Assembly (NCBI RefSeq): GCF_001949145.1
Contig: NW_019091355.1
Span: 494,083 to 556,082 of the forward strand
From: Acanthaster planci
Lineage: Eukaryota > Echinodermata > Asteroidea > Valvatida > Acanthasteridae
Length of the DNA stretch: 62,000 nt
Direction: 5' to 3'
A model generated the notes under the pieces. It saw only the letters and a list, made by a program, of their open reading frames with translations. It was not told where the DNA came from and did no database searches. The translations under genes were made by a program, and so were the position numbers. This document shows positions 46,332 through 60,688 of this stretch, in pieces; position 1 is the stretch's first letter; each line of letters opens with the position of its first letter.

Positions 46332-49300
46332 TGTTGCAGCTCTCGCAGAGAAAAATTAACGCGCATGCTTAAAATCGATTCTCCACTGACCAGAGATGAA
46401 ATACCTTTTTTTTGGCCTCATACAGGACAGTATAAAACCACAAGGCTTGTGTCAACATTTCCAACATGTACCAGTAGTATCATACATGTACATGTATCTT
46501 GCCCTGTGTCCATGTGGACCCTAGTCACAAATATGGTAAAAGCTCAGGTGACTCCAATCCCCTCCCCCCCCCCACCGGAAGTTGTACCCTCCTAAAATTT
46601 CACAAAAGTACACAAATTAATTTCCCCTTTGCTGTGGTGCCCTGGGGTGTTTGTGTTACCCCAAAGTCCCCTGTGTCTTTGTGGAGTCTCGGAAAAAGGC
46701 ATGGAGTTTACTGTGGCTTTATTTTCATATTGGGATACGTGCCTCGGATGCTTGCTTACGTGTCCCAGGTAACGGGAAACTGGGTCTAGTAGAGAGTACC
46801 CCAAGGTACACACTCAGGTTTAGTTTGGTTAATAGATATTAGCTTGTACATCAACGCCAAGGAAAAATTAGGTCTCCTAAAAAATTCAGGATATGAAATT
46901 GATTTTTGGCGGGGGAGGGTGATTCAAAACTTGGAAGTTTGGAAATGCTGCAAACTATAATTACTTGTATTTTGAATGTCCATACAATTCTGAATGATTT
47001 AGTTTGAGCAAATACTTTCAACTTTCTGTTTTTCCAAACATCGCATCAAAAGTTGAAAATTTCTTGAAGTCTGATATTACGTTCATATTGTGCTGGTCAG
47101 CTTCAATCAACAGTTTGCATTTGTTATTGTTTTTGTAAACCCTTTCCTCTAAAAAATTTCTATCATTCAGTTGACAGTCACTTGTATGCTGCTTTGCCAA
47201 CTGCACTTAATCGCTTGATTTTGGCCACTGTCACAGAAAATGGTTGGCTGCCGTTCAGTTGTCTCTTCTAATCTTTTGCTTCCAAACTTTCTTGCCTTGC
47301 ACACTGATCAGAATGGAGAGAAAACTACTTCCAAAATAAAAATTGTCACTGCTTCTAAATGTTTTAGAGTATCATTCTTACGTGAAGGGCATTTTTGTCA
47401 AGGAAAATACTTCCCTCAAAGAACACAACTGAAATTACTAGCCATCCCAGCTAATCAATGAATTAACAGGAATTAAAGGATCATCCCCTTTTAGCTTGGA
47501 AAGCATGCTAAGCTTTAATCTCCAACCATCCCTGTAAGCTGCTTAAGAAGGAAGTGGCCCCCATTGTAAGGTTTCTGCATGTTCCTGGACAAATTGAGGT
47601 CTAATCTCCAGCTACTACCTTGTCAATTAATCCTTTTTTAATCAGACATGTGTAGAACATGTACATCATGTCCTGCAATGTTTACATGAAAGGAAAGTTG
47701 TATTATCCAGCATGGTGGGTCCTTGTTCTGTGCATCCAATAGACTGAGAATTCCCATGCAATATCAAAATTTATCTACACTCCACTTTTTTTGCTAAATT
47801 ACTCTTAACTAGAGACCATCATTGATTTTTGTGTGTGGCATTTTATAACCCACAAGATGGGAGGAATTGGGCAAAATTCCATTATTTTGAGGGGAATCCT
47901 TTGTTCTTGTAACTTTAAAGTTTAGGTGATGTGCACCAAGCCTGAGTCTTTACAACAGTCTGCCTCTAATGTTTTACAATTTGGGGGATACTTGCAAGGG
48001 AACGCGGTGGTTGCCACGACAACCCACATTATTTACCTGTATTTGAATACCCTTTTCTTGGAAGACAAATCTAAATTTACATACATGTACATGTGCTGTG
48101 AGCAGATGTACAGATACACAGCTACACACAGGTCTTGAGAACACACTATCCATGTTGGTACATAAAGTAACTACTGGTAACTGACAGTTTGTGTACTGTC
48201 TGTATGTATTTCATTCAGTGAATGGGTGCCATACAGCTTGATCTCAAACACTGTTGGCAGCTTTAAGGTCTTATCAACAATCAAGACTTCCTCTCTGTAA
48301 TGTGGCTTATCTCTTAATCCTATAGTAATCCTCTCAGACCAGCTGATCTGTGCTGTTTGGACCACCCTCAAAATGTGTCCAAGGCAAACATACATACCGC
48401 AAGGAGACTGCATCATCTTGTTCTCAACTCTCTACTTGGGGAACATGGCCTGATTTCCCCAACTTTTACCAGGGATGTGCCCTTTTCCTACATGTAAATC
48501 TGGATTGCCATGCTGTGCATGAACATTTACAAAGTACATGTACATGTAGTCTAAACTGTAGGCCTACAATTGTTGGGATATTTTCTTTCTTCCGTGGTAA
48601 CACATACAAGGGTAACACTTCAACCTAAATCCATATTCTGCACAAGTTCACAGATGTACATGTACGATAGTGTACTGCGTCCACTTGTGTTCTATCTCTG
48701 AAACCTGTGCAGTAGAACTGTAGGCTGTACATCTCACACATATGTAAAATGCACATACACTGCATGTGTGTGTGCAGAAGGACAGATATTATGCAAGCTT
48801 AGTAAGTCTAGACCTATGCGGACCTGGGATTGTTTGAGGTAGGCATAAACTTCCTGTTGGCTTGTGGCTACATGGCTACTTGGGCTCTGACCGACAGAGG
48901 TCATTTCTAGGTCAGAGAGGTAGCACCCTGGTTTTGAGTTCCAAAGTGGCCTTGCTGGTAGCACCAATCATTGCAATGTTTGCAAGTTAAATTTGGACAA
49001 GATGTTTTTGGCACCCACATGACCCTCTTACCAGTAGCAGTTTTTTCCCAAATAAAAGTAATCACAGTATACAGGCATGGTAAGTTAACAGTACATTGTG
49101 TGCAAAGTACTGTATTTTGCCATCATTCTGTGTTTCTTGGAATTTAAATTAGCTCATTTTACACTGTAAAAATGTGGCAAAAATATAAGAAACTAATAAA
49201 TACTTCATTGCTTATAAGTACAGACTGTATGATTATTAATGTTGTGCATACATGTTAGGACTATACAGTAGCGCTACACATTGCAGCTATGGATTGTTGT

Positions 49301-51174
49301 GAATAGCAGACATTTTTACTGTCGTATATGAGAAGTGTTTATGCAATGTACATGTAGCATTTCCCAAAGAGATTTCGGCTCGTTAGAAGTGCTACCCACA
49401 AAGGGTAAGTTTTTGTCAAGTGGGCACCCTTCACCCCTATTACATGGCCTACTCCTAACCTCTCCATACCCCTCTTGTCCCCTAAGTGTGCTGTATTGGT
49501 GGTTATGGCGTCATGGAAAATGCGGGTGTTTACAAAAAGTGTAAAAGGCTTGATCAACGCTGCTGGGAAAATTGCATGGGCATTACAGAATGCGTCGTTG
49601 CTACCATTCTTGACTGTAGATCAGAACTTCACAGAGTTTTCAAAAGTTTTCCAGTTAAATGTGTTTGAACTACCTGTACATGTATAACTGTTGCTTTCTA
49701 CGACAATTTCTTCAGGGAAGCTTACAAGGGACTGGTAGCATGCAGTGACAAGTGGCTGTTATTGCAACATAATGTTTGAGTAATAAAAACCACTTTATAT
49801 CTGCCAAGGCCATCAATATTCTTGTAACTTAGATCTTTGGACCATTTTAGTAAAACTACTGTTCAGACAAAGTGAAGATGTAAATTTCTCTTGTTTTGTT
49901 TGAGATTTATTTATTTCCACAGGGATGACATTATTTTAAGGCATTGGGATTTCCCCTTAAATGCTTTACATTCCAAGCCAAGCAGCCTATCAGTACATGC
50001 CAGTTTCTGCCATCCAAAAGTCCCTAAAAGACTTTGTGCATATCCCCAAAACAGACTTATCCTGCAGTTGTATACAGCATTGTCACAAGTCTCACTGAGA
50101 TGGAGTCGGGGTGGTACACAGGACGTTTGCATGCACTAAACCGCTACATCGACCAATAGAGATACCAGAATGTACCCATGTGTCGAATTGAAAAGTGCAC
50201 GTACCATAGGTTTACTGCCTCAGTAGCTTGTCATACATGTACTTGTACCTGCCCTTGACATATCAAGCATCCTCACCTCAAAAAAGGCCCGGGACCAGAC
50301 TGCCGTGGCACCCATCCAAAAAAACCCCATGCTCTCCAACCACTACCCTGGTAACCGCAGGCCACGGGGGACCAGGTAAGTCACGCCAGTGTTTTACCTG
50401 TGGACACGTCTGGGCACCAAGGGGTGGTTTCTGCCGCCGGCGATGATTCACACAGATTCCTCTCCCCAGTGGCTTGCCAGTCGCTGAGACATTAGCCAAT
50501 TTCTTCCCCAACTTTTTTTCTTCAATATTTCAATTTGGGAGTTGTCCAAAAGGGATCCAGACAGTTGGTAATTTTGTTGCGGTTTTCAGTGACATGATAT
50601 TCATCTGTGCTTTTGGCAGTGGAAATTGAATTTTTTCTGCTCCAGGGGAGCATAGACTGAGAAATCCTGGCCAAGGAAATCCTCCTTAGGAGAAATTCTA
50701 AGATTTGATAATGAATTCCAGTAGTATGAGGTTCACTTCTTAATGAAACCAAGGATTCCCCCAAAGTGCCCGTGGCCATCAAATTAATAAGTCCTCCTCA
50801 AAATTAACAAAACCCATACCACAGATGATTAAGACATCAGTGTCTGATGTTGAGGCAAACATCATGACAAAATTTTGGAGGAATCCAAAGAACTGAGTGT
50901 TGGCTAATCTTTATGATTCATGCCATGGTCACACAGATGAGGATAAAAGTTTCATCTAGTCCAGCCTTTCATGCTGTGGCATAATATTCAAATCCAATCA
51001 ATCTTTAGGGAAATTAAACAACAGTTAATCAATTTTCATTGGCTCAAAGACAATTTAGCTGAAATATCAGCTATTAAATTGAAGACTATACCAGTGCTTA
51101 TCCAGCCACAAAGAAATTTGGAGACTGGTACATGTAGCCTGGACTGATTATGGTCAGTGGTCAACCATTAATCT

Positions 51175-51235
51175 GCACATTGGCATTAGCCTCTTAGTTG
51201 AATTCTGGAGATTGGCAGTTCGAATCCTACCAGTA
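51175..51235 (+). repeat. tRNA-like (SINE) remnant
   Basis: The B-box-like gcagttcgaatcctacc at 51215-51231 follows an A-box-like tggcattagcctcttag at 51181. Spacing is right, but no intact tRNA fold is apparent. Confidence 0.35.
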
Positions 51236-54200
51236 CTTAAGCTTTTCCTGCCCCGGTAGGACCTGCAAATGATACTAGTACACAGATGATTTTTATGTTG
51301 GTCTTTTTCATGTGGATGGGTGAAAGTTCCTCTCACTCATAAAAATTTGACCACCACTCCCCTTGATTTCACCACAGGAAATCAGTTGGCTAATCTCAAA
51401 GATCAAGGGGAAATGTAATTTCTTCTCTACCCTCAATTTATGATATCCTGGTATGACGTTTCCATAGCGACCTCCAGGCCAGTGTTTTTTGTCACCCACC
51501 CACTGGCCAGTTTACCCTGTCATAGGCAGGCAAGTGAGTTTTGACATTAGTCCCTGGTGTTTCATCATATAAAGTAAACACCACTAGCTCAGAAAGCTTT
51601 TTTAGGATTGCAAGGAGTAAATAAACAACCTTGAATTCAGAGGAGTCATTGTATGTTCTCGGTGTTTGGTTCCTCAAGTGGTGAAAGCTACCTGTGCGTG
51701 ATCTTGAACTTGGCTGTCACGACAATGTCTGTCAACTGCCAGTGCTAAAACAGTAATTCTATTAACGACATCGGAAACATGAATTTGTCAAGCTCATGTG
51801 AGCATACTATCTTGGACACAAGGCAGGCATGGAGAGCCATGTAACTACACTATAGCAGCAGGACTCACTCAAATGCTAGACATGTGACAACAGTATATTT
51901 TGAAGAGGATTGGTTGTGCTGAGGCACGTAGACCACAAAGAGATTTAATGGGTTTTCTTACGGGATAGTGTTTCCTTTAATTTGTATGTTTAGTGTCCAC
52001 CAATCCATAGAGTTGCTAGACGAACAAGACAGTGATTAGAAAACGTACGTTCCAAGTGAAGTAACCTGGATACCAGTCAGAGATAGCACTTACCACATTG
52101 AAATTTACAAAATTAGCTGGTAACCTATTTGAATGTTTGCACTCTGCTTTGGTGTGTAAGTTCGTTCTTCCAGTGTATTGCATTTTATCAGTTTATGATG
52201 GTTAGAGATAGAAGTTTTTGAGGGATGCATCAACTTTACATTGCATTTTATTGAGATTTCCATGTACATGTACACGGAACATCATTTTACTTGTGAAGTC
52301 TGTGTAGTACATGCTTATACACGTGTTTATGGTCAAGCAAAGAATCCTTCCCCTTTGGTCAAATCCCTTAAGCCCATCAATAAATTCAGCTTACCCCTGG
52401 ACAAAAACTCTGCAGGAGAAAACCTCTGTGGGGGTTGGCTGTCTGTTCAGTTGGTACTCTGCTTAACTGATAAACTTGATTGGCACATCAGTTGCGCTTC
52501 CTATTCTTCTGTGGTCCCCTGGGAGCCCATTGTCCCCCTCCTTAGATATTGTTTCCCATGTTGGCCCTCTGACAATACCCCATGTCACACCTTTCCAGAC
52601 CCTGAAATCCCACTTAAGCCCAGCGTAATTGACTCTCTTTAAGCCTAGGTAGCCCAGGTTTGCCTGCATTTAGATGGCCATGTGCGATGTGATTTGTGTA
52701 GGTTGATGAATTTGGAAGCGTATGTGATGTTAAACGGTGCAACCAAATTGCCAAGTTCAGTAGACATTCCGTTAAATACTTAAGACATCATGTGTTCTCT
52801 GAGTGCTAAGGAACAAGGGAGTTCATTTTATTTAAGTTCATAGCATCACAGGAATGCAGACCTAACTCAGAAATGAAGAAATTTGAGATCAAATTTTTGA
52901 ATAGTGACGTTCACTTCATCTTTCCTTCAAAGTGTTGCTGCAGTCTTAAGTTGATGATGTGTACATGCAGGTACCCAATAATTTAGATGCCCGACTTTTC
53001 TGATTCATTTTTATCTCAAAGCAGTTACGTAAAGGCAGCTGAATTTGTGTCGTGGTTGGGGGTGTCTGAAGCAAAGTTCACCGATCTTAAGTTTATTGAC
53101 CTTCCTGATTTTGCAAAGGTCAAATTAGAGGGTCCTCCGCACCAGTTCGAATGCTGTTCCCCGGAACTACTTTTTTTAACGTCAATTCATGAGGCTGAGC
53201 TGTCAACCTTTGGCATAAAAGGGGTTGTATCCCACAAAACTGCACTCATAAAAAATTCATCTGAAACGTTAGTGCATTAAAGCGAGCCCGTCAAAACTGT
53301 TCATGTCTTGCAGAGTTGAATGATGTCAAAGAGGAAATAAGCCCCCGGGGAAAAAACAAAAAAGCCAAAAGAATGGGATGCGCTGGGAAGAACATGATCA
53401 ATATTTTCTCAGGGGATTGATTCGAGGACTGGCAGAGATGGTCCCTGGTTGTTTGGAAACAATTGCTGGCTTGAATTGACCGGGATGGCTAGTCACTCAA
53501 TACCACCAGGTAGTGGTGAAAACAAAGGGCTTTTCATGAGTGTCTTTCATAGTTGCAATTGTGTGACACAGCTTTCACACTGAGCACTTGGATGTTACAA
53601 TGTGGTCAGAAGATCTTTGACACATTGGCTTTTTTAGTGGTGATTCCACCATCTTGACATCAATCAATGACTAATTTCCTTTAACAAAGTTTATTGATGG
53701 AGAATATCTTTTGAGATACATGTACTATTTAAGAATTGTGTGTATGTAGGGAGGGGGTGGAAACGTAGATGTGATGTTAGATCTTTATCCCAAACTCCTG
53801 AGGTGTTCTCCGGAAATGTCCTAGAATCCTGCAAAATCTCCTATATGTACGGTAGTTTCAGTCAAACCAGTAGCACAAGAGTGTATCGAAACATAGGGCT
53901 ACTTGAGTATTTTTTATAATGTATTTTTATTTACTTATTTATTTGTTTATTTAAAAACATATTTACAAAGGGTAACATTGTTCAACAATAGCCGTTTTTC
54001 AAAATGGCCTTGTTATCAAAAACAATATACCACAAGAAAGACACCAAGAATATGAAAATGAATAATGACTAAAAAAAGGTACTTCCTGTAAACTGTGTCC
54101 TTTTAACAACTAATCAGGATTCATTTAAAACAAACGTTTGAAGTAGTTTTAAAGGTGATGACACTAGTGAATAGTGATATCTTTAATTCCTGACAGAAGT

Positions 54201-54476
54201 GTTCTTTTGCTACTCTAGCAGTTGTTCATGCAGTGGGCTACCACTAACCTTTATGGTTCTTCAAGCCCTGAAATGTTCTCAAATCCCTGAAACTTTGGCT
54301 TGAAATTCCAAGGCCGAGGGATGATTAATGTTGGCAACTGTGCAGCCACCCTCTCCAACCCAGTTACTCAACTTTCAGTTGCAGCATTGAGGCAGGAATG
54401 TTTCAACCAAAAAAACTACCTTTTATTGGGCCAAACACAGGTTAAGAATCAAGTGAATGAAGCACCAACAAATAGG

Positions 54477-54704
54477 CAGTGGCATAGCTACATGTACCAG
54501 TAGGATTTTACTGGTGGGAGGGGGCACAAAGGGAGCACCAGTATCTTATGGGAAGGGCACCAGCTTTCACTGGCGCGTTTTTTGGGGCAAGTATTTGTTA
54601 GCCTCATTCAATATCCATTCCTCCGTTTTGTTGGGGGGGGGCACCAGGAATTTGTGGGGGAGGTATGTGCCCCCAGGCCCCCCATAGCTACATGTTCCTC
54701 ACTG
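54477..54704. mobile_element. hAT-like MITE, 228 bp
   Basis: It starts cagtggcatagctacatgt and ends acatgttcctcactg, imperfect inverted ends of the CAGTGGC type. Flanks caaatagg (54469-54476) and caaacacg (54705-54712) agree at 6 of 8 bases. The interior is rich in G runs. Confidence 0.7.
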
Positions 54705-57362
54705 CAAACACGCATAGGCAGGATAGTATAAATCTGCGTGAAGAGAGATTGCAAAATGCAGCTCCTAGCATGTAGCCATTATTTAAATTTTTGTAGCATG
54801 ACAAAAGCAAAGCGGCACTTTACATACATGTATATGTACATGGTGATTGATCTTAGCATACTATGCCCAAGCCTTGGTCTCCAAAGTTTGCCCCACACCT
54901 CCAAATTACCTGTAGGTATCAGCTGTTTGATATTACTTGTATTTGTGACCATTTGGAAAATTGATGTGCTTTTTGAGTTTTGCTGCTTGGGAAATGAATC
55001 AAGAATGCCATTGCTTGATCTTTGCTGGTTCACCATGTCTGATATTGTTAACACATGAACACATTAGCACTCTTCCTAGCCTACATGAGCACTTAAGTTT
55101 GCATAGCTGAAGCTAATTGCTATCAAATGCCAACTTGCAACCTATTATATCACTTTAATGTGAACCATGTGCTGAGGTGTTACAATTGTACTTCAGTACC
55201 CCCAGGCAAACACTGCATGTTGGCCCAGTAGGCCCACATGGGTTGGAGCGGAAGTGATTGCTTATGGTCCACTGGGTGCTTAGATGGTGGTCTCCCCAGA
55301 AAAAATCACATGAATTATAGTGTGAACCTGTACAAATTACTGCAGCTGCAGTGCATGACCAAAAGAGTAACACCCTCTCTCTATATGGGAGAAACAGGCA
55401 GGTATACATGTATGTACAGCATGTCTTTTCAGCCCTGTTTCCAACAGTTCTAGGCCATTTCCAATACTCAACTTCGTCTCCGTCTCAGGCTTCCTTCCCA
55501 AAACCAATCCCAATTGTGTTGGCCTGAAGTGTTAAAATTACATTGGATTCCTGTAATTTTTGGCATTCTTGTGGCACTATTAGACTGATTACTGTGCTTA
55601 CAGCTTCAAAGTCAGCTACATAAACAGTTGAAGCTTAAGATGGAGCCGAAGTTGAGTATTGGAAAACGGCCCTAAGCTGTGCATTTTGGGGTAGTGGAAT
55701 GGCAGATACTTTTTTCATACCTAAATAATGAAAGGTATTTGGATCACCATTCCTTTTGTGCTGTTTAAAGCCTACATGTATGTACATGTACAGTACAGGC
55801 CACTTTGTAAAACATCCAAAACCAATCAGAATTCCTCACGTCAAATATTGAGATGATTATCAGCTTATACCACTTGCAAAAGAAGGAACAAATATACGAA
55901 TGCAAGTTTTCTCTCAGTTGGATTAATGTAAATTCAGGCAGATGTGTTCTTGGCATTTTGTTGCATTAACCCGTTGAATGCCTGGAAAGTTAAGGGATGG
56001 TTTGGGCATTGTCAGCCAATTTAAATCTAAACGTCTCCCGTCAGTGGGCATGAGCAGAAAAAATTACCTGTTCATCTGCTTCAAATTAAATACACGTGCA
56101 ACCTGTCTTTGAAAACTAATATTTACCTAATAGTGCCAGTGTGATTGGGCGTCGGCCGCTAATTGAAACATGATTAAGACAAGTTTTCAGGAAGGGCTGG
56201 ATTTGTCGACAGCCATTGCCAGGGGACCAGTCTGAAGTACAGTCTCTACCCCTGTAGCCAGTCTAAAATTGGATTAGATATCATTGGGGAATTTTGGGGC
56301 TTGCAGGGGATGTATTGGCCTAATTTGGCCCAGATGTGTCTCGAAAACCAACCCCTCCAAATTAATCACTAGGGTAAGAAAATACTTGTGAATGCACCTC
56401 TGTCCTTAGCTTGGTGTGGAGGGATTGTCAACGGAAACCGTGGCACAGATTATCTTCAGAGAGAACGCAACTGCCAGGAAATTTAGTCTTGGCCCTCTCA
56501 GGGATAAGAAGGGGAGGTCTGAAGTCTCGCACGAGATACGGAGTGGCAACAGATGGAGTAAACTGGCCTGCCGATTGGTGAAGTTCCCAAGACAGTCGCA
56601 GGACCTGAAACTAATAACTTAAAAGCGCGTCAGGTTCTTGCATATCCTGAGACCTCAAGAAGTCTGCCATGGTACACAGACCAACACCAGATGCCACCTT
56701 GTTCTTGTTGCTCCCTGTCAGATGTTTCCATTTCTCAAAATGGGAGTTTTTACGGCAGCGCCCTCGTGTGTAAGCTGTGGGTGGGGTGGTAGCATCGACA
56801 GGAAATCTGTCCTGTTGGTTAATTAGAACCTCAGACGAGAACTTGGAGTGCAAGGGATTGTGGAGCCAGGTAGTGGCAGTTGGACCTGGCCCACGTTAGA
56901 CATGAGGTAAGGGAGTGTACGATACTCTCTCAGGGGATTCCCAGATATAGTCGTGCTAGACTTGGACGGGAAGTGGTACGGAAATGTCCAATTAAGAATG
57001 TGAAGAACACAATGATGACAGATTGACATACATGTACTTGGCCCACATTATCTGTCGGTTTGAACAGCCGGGCCATGTATGGACATAGCCTCTTATTTTT
57101 GGGAAGTGGGTTCACTAATATTGTAAATATGTATGTACATTATTTTAGCTGTTTCTTTACAGGTTTTGTGTTTATCTTTCATGTTTTTCGTCCAAGCTGT
57201 TTAATACCCAGCTTGTAAACACCTTGCACTATTTACTACAAAATTGCATAAAGCAAGTGAAATAAAGCTTGTTCTCATGAAGCAAACATGGGCAAGGTCG
57301 GACGCAAACTATATGTTTAGTTCGACCAGTAGTCAGATGCTTTTTAACAATAATTATGGGCA

Positions 57363-57530
57363 ATACGGGCGATTCACAATAGTGCACCACCAAGAGTTTG
57401 CATCGCATTGGCCAATCATAATGCGCGAAATTTGTCGATCCTTTCCAAACACGCATTGGGTCGACAAATTTCGTGCATTGTGATTGGCCAATGCGTTGCA
57501 AACTCTCTCTCATGGAGGTACCTATTGTTC
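57363..57530. mobile_element. Palindromic MITE, copy 1
   Basis: The left half (atacgggcgattcacaatag, then gcattggccaatca, then aaatttgtcga) is followed by its inverse around a short centre (near 57443-57462). The outer right end is degraded relative to copies 2 and 3. The halves could pair into a hairpin of about 75 bases. Confidence 0.75.
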
Positions 57531-57971
57531 TTGTGGCTCTACCCAATGGGGACCTATTGTGGTAGGGGAGGGGTATGGACGAAGCCATTTACCGAAATAA
57601 TCCTGATGAGTGAACTTGTGCAAAACCTTCCCGCCTGATTTTTTTGCTACATCACATTGGAACAGGAGACTAACGTCATCAAGATGATGTCCCAGGAGGG
57701 TAGGTTCGAAAACCTTCCTGAGGTTGCGTCTGCTGCGGAACAATAGTTTCTCTGCCGGTCTTCCTGTATAGTTGGGGACCGTTCTGCTGAGTTGGAGTGA
57801 TATCCCCCTACCCTGTGTTTCCTTCCCCCTTCACTGCTGGAGAGAGTGGGGAGGAAATGTGAAATAAGGGTCGGTTAGTTAGCAATATCTGGGCGGGTTC
57901 TGCTCCACGTGCGAGAAGCTTTACTTCTGAAATGCATACTCATTTTCTAAATCTGTGCTAAGTTCATAAGA

Positions 57972-58145
57972 ATACGGGCGATTCACAAAAGTTCGCCACT
58001 AAGAGTCTGCAACGTGTTGGTCAATCACAATACGCAAAAGCTGTCGACCCAATGCGCGTTCAGAAAGGGTCAACAGATTTCGCACGTTGTGATTGGCGAA
58101 CGTGTTGCAGACTCTTGGGGGCGCACTATTGTGAATTGCCTGTAT
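57972..58145. mobile_element. Palindromic MITE, copy 2
   Basis: The best-preserved ends of the three copies: atacgggcgattcacaa at the left and ttgtgaattgcctgtat at the right. The interior again has the CCAAT-bearing arm and a GTCGAC segment near the centre. No coding capacity. Confidence 0.8.
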
Positions 58146-60512
58146 TGCTGCCTCAAACATCATAACCACCCTCCCTTGGGAGCATCCTGTAAAAATGGAT
58201 AAAATGGAATGCAAGTTAGGTGTTGAACCTACAGTATTTGTTTGAATTTTTAAATGGAAACTCAGGACAGCGCTTGTGAAACTGATGGTTTTTATCTTTG
58301 AATTAAATGCACAAAAGAAGATTTTGAAATGCCGTTATACTTGTACATGTAGGCCTAATTTAGGCAGTGACAGTTCAGTTTTTTGAACTGGTTTGCAGTG
58401 TGTGTAATTGTATCACTTTACTCAGTTTTATTGGTTGAGGAGTAAGGTTTCAATGAACCAGAAAACTTGTAAGCCAAATATCTTGTGTATTTGCATACCT
58501 GCCCCCTCAACACCTATTGAGAGCTCTATGAATTACTAGTAGCTTTGGCTGTCAAGGGTAGGGCCCAGTTAAATGTGACACATACTAGTATTATATAGAG
58601 TATGGTAGTTGTTCATTTGTTAAGGTGAATATTGAGCTTGTGAGCACAGATGTTTAAAGTTAAAGAATTTTCCTGACAGTTGTATTTGAGAAGTAGGGAA
58701 AATAGTCGAATGTTGGGCCAACAAAATATGGCTGCCCTTTCTCCTCTTTGTTAGTTCAACGTCAGACCTGACCCATATTGTACTGAAAGGTCAGCAATAC
58801 CCAGACCAGTCCTCAGATCAGAGGAATAGCACACAATCTCACTGAATCGTGTGCGCACCCACACTGAGTCATACATGTACCTCTGACAGTCATAATTCGT
58901 GCTTAGGTCCTAATCCTTGTGGCGGAGGTTGGCACTGCATCATGTTGGCACACTTTGGGAGCTGTCTGTCATCGGTAGCAGTGGATTTGACGATTTGTCA
59001 TCTGGGAGTCTAACTCTAACCTGTCCTGCTGTATTTCCGTGCTTTCCCCACTTCCCCTCACTGGTTGACTGAGTTACATGCACCTGTTGTTCAGTGTTCA
59101 TGAAGTAGTTCGTTTACCATGGGGAGGGACTGGGTGGAGGTAGATTCCCACCTCCTGCCTTATACTCTATCTAAACTTAGCTTGGCTGTCTCATATATCA
59201 AGTATTGGAAGGCCGGGCACTCAGGCACTGGTATGGGTAGTGTTGTCTTTCCATCTCTGACCTGTCTCCAATTCACTGCTCAGCATACGATATTAGGCTA
59301 ACAGAGTCTCTGAGTACTTCATGAAGACGCTAAGCAGTAAGCATAGCAAAACGCATGCTGACCTTGGCAGAAAAATTTTCTTAACGCAGAGACAAAACCC
59401 TAGAAATCTCTATACACACATTACCATACCAAGCACTGTCCATGAAATAGTGCTTGCAGTTAGCAAAATGTCTGCTATATTGGCGTAGTTGGTACAACTT
59501 TTCTGCTAACTGTTAAGCAGTGTCATGACATTGGGCCCTGGGGTCAAATAATTCTAAACCCACATGTACAGGAAGAAACAAGTCCCTGCCTATGTGAATG
59601 CTGGGCCATAATCAGAGTATAGCTTGACGTTCCCTGAAAGCAAAATAAGAAAGACAAGTGGCTTGAGTTTGGATATGCTATGCCCCAAATCCTAGGTCTA
59701 ACATCACAATATTCTCACACATGCGAGTCAGATATCAAGATCTGTCAACGAGTCTTGCTGTCGTGAGGTGTGTCACCAGTCAATACGCCTCTGGGCTTTA
59801 GATGTAAGATTCAGAAGTCCCTGTACTCTTGTCCCATTTCTTGCTTTCACACCCCCCATAGCTTCCCAAGATTTGCAGACATATCGTCTAATGCTTTTCG
59901 CTGCTATCACAGTTTAGATATCCCTAAAGATTATGGGCTCAGACAGCATAATGATGGGACATCATATCTGAAATCTTTGCCAAGTTAGAGTTCTCCATGG
60001 CCTTCATTCGGCTTTGTTTGAGCTACACATTGATGTATTTTGACAGCGATGTGGATAGGAAAATTATTTGAGCAGTAACAAGATTAACTGTGACCTTGAC
60101 ATTAACGACAGTCACTCGGGCCAACAACTGCAACTCTAACAGCAGCTAAATGCAACTGTGACAGTGACAAGCAGCAGCATGTAACTTTCATGTGACCTGC
60201 AGATGCCATGTCAGCTAAAAAAGAGCAGTAAACTATAATGTTAAGATTGTCCAAAGTACATGTACATCACTGCTGCATTTCCTGACTGCGCGTCTTCTGG
60301 AGGTGACCAGAAAACATTGTTTTAGACCCCAGTCTATAAATATCTCAGAACCAACGTGCCCTTAAAAAGAATCGTTACACTTTACATGTAGGCCTTGTGT
60401 GTCTTCAAACCTTTGTAACTGTACTGCATTTTCATGACTCAAACCTTCCATTCTTGCACATTATCCTTTGCCATACTTTTCAAGGAAATTTGGAGTAATT
60501 GTAGAAGTTTAT

Positions 60513-60688
60513 AATTGAAGGCGTTTCACAGTAGTGCGCCTCCAAGCATTTGCAACGTGTTAACCAATCACAGTGCGTGAAATTTGTCGACCCAATGCGC
60601 TTTTGGAAAGGGTCTACAAATTTCGGGTGTTGTGATTGGCCAACACGTTGCAAACTCGTGGAGGCGAACTATTGTGAATCGCCTGTAT
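60513..60688. mobile_element. Palindromic MITE, copy 3
   Basis: It carries the same inverted halves as the copies at 57363 and 57972 (gtttcacagtagtgcgcc ... ggcgaactattgtgaatcg). The left terminus is diverged (ataattgaaggcg), the right one intact (cgcctgtat). Confidence 0.78.

Noticed and set aside
50345-50390. Possible small Gly-X-Y exon (gcaggccacgggggaccag before gtaagt)
   Set aside because: In no phase compatible with exon 2 does it give Gly at every third residue.
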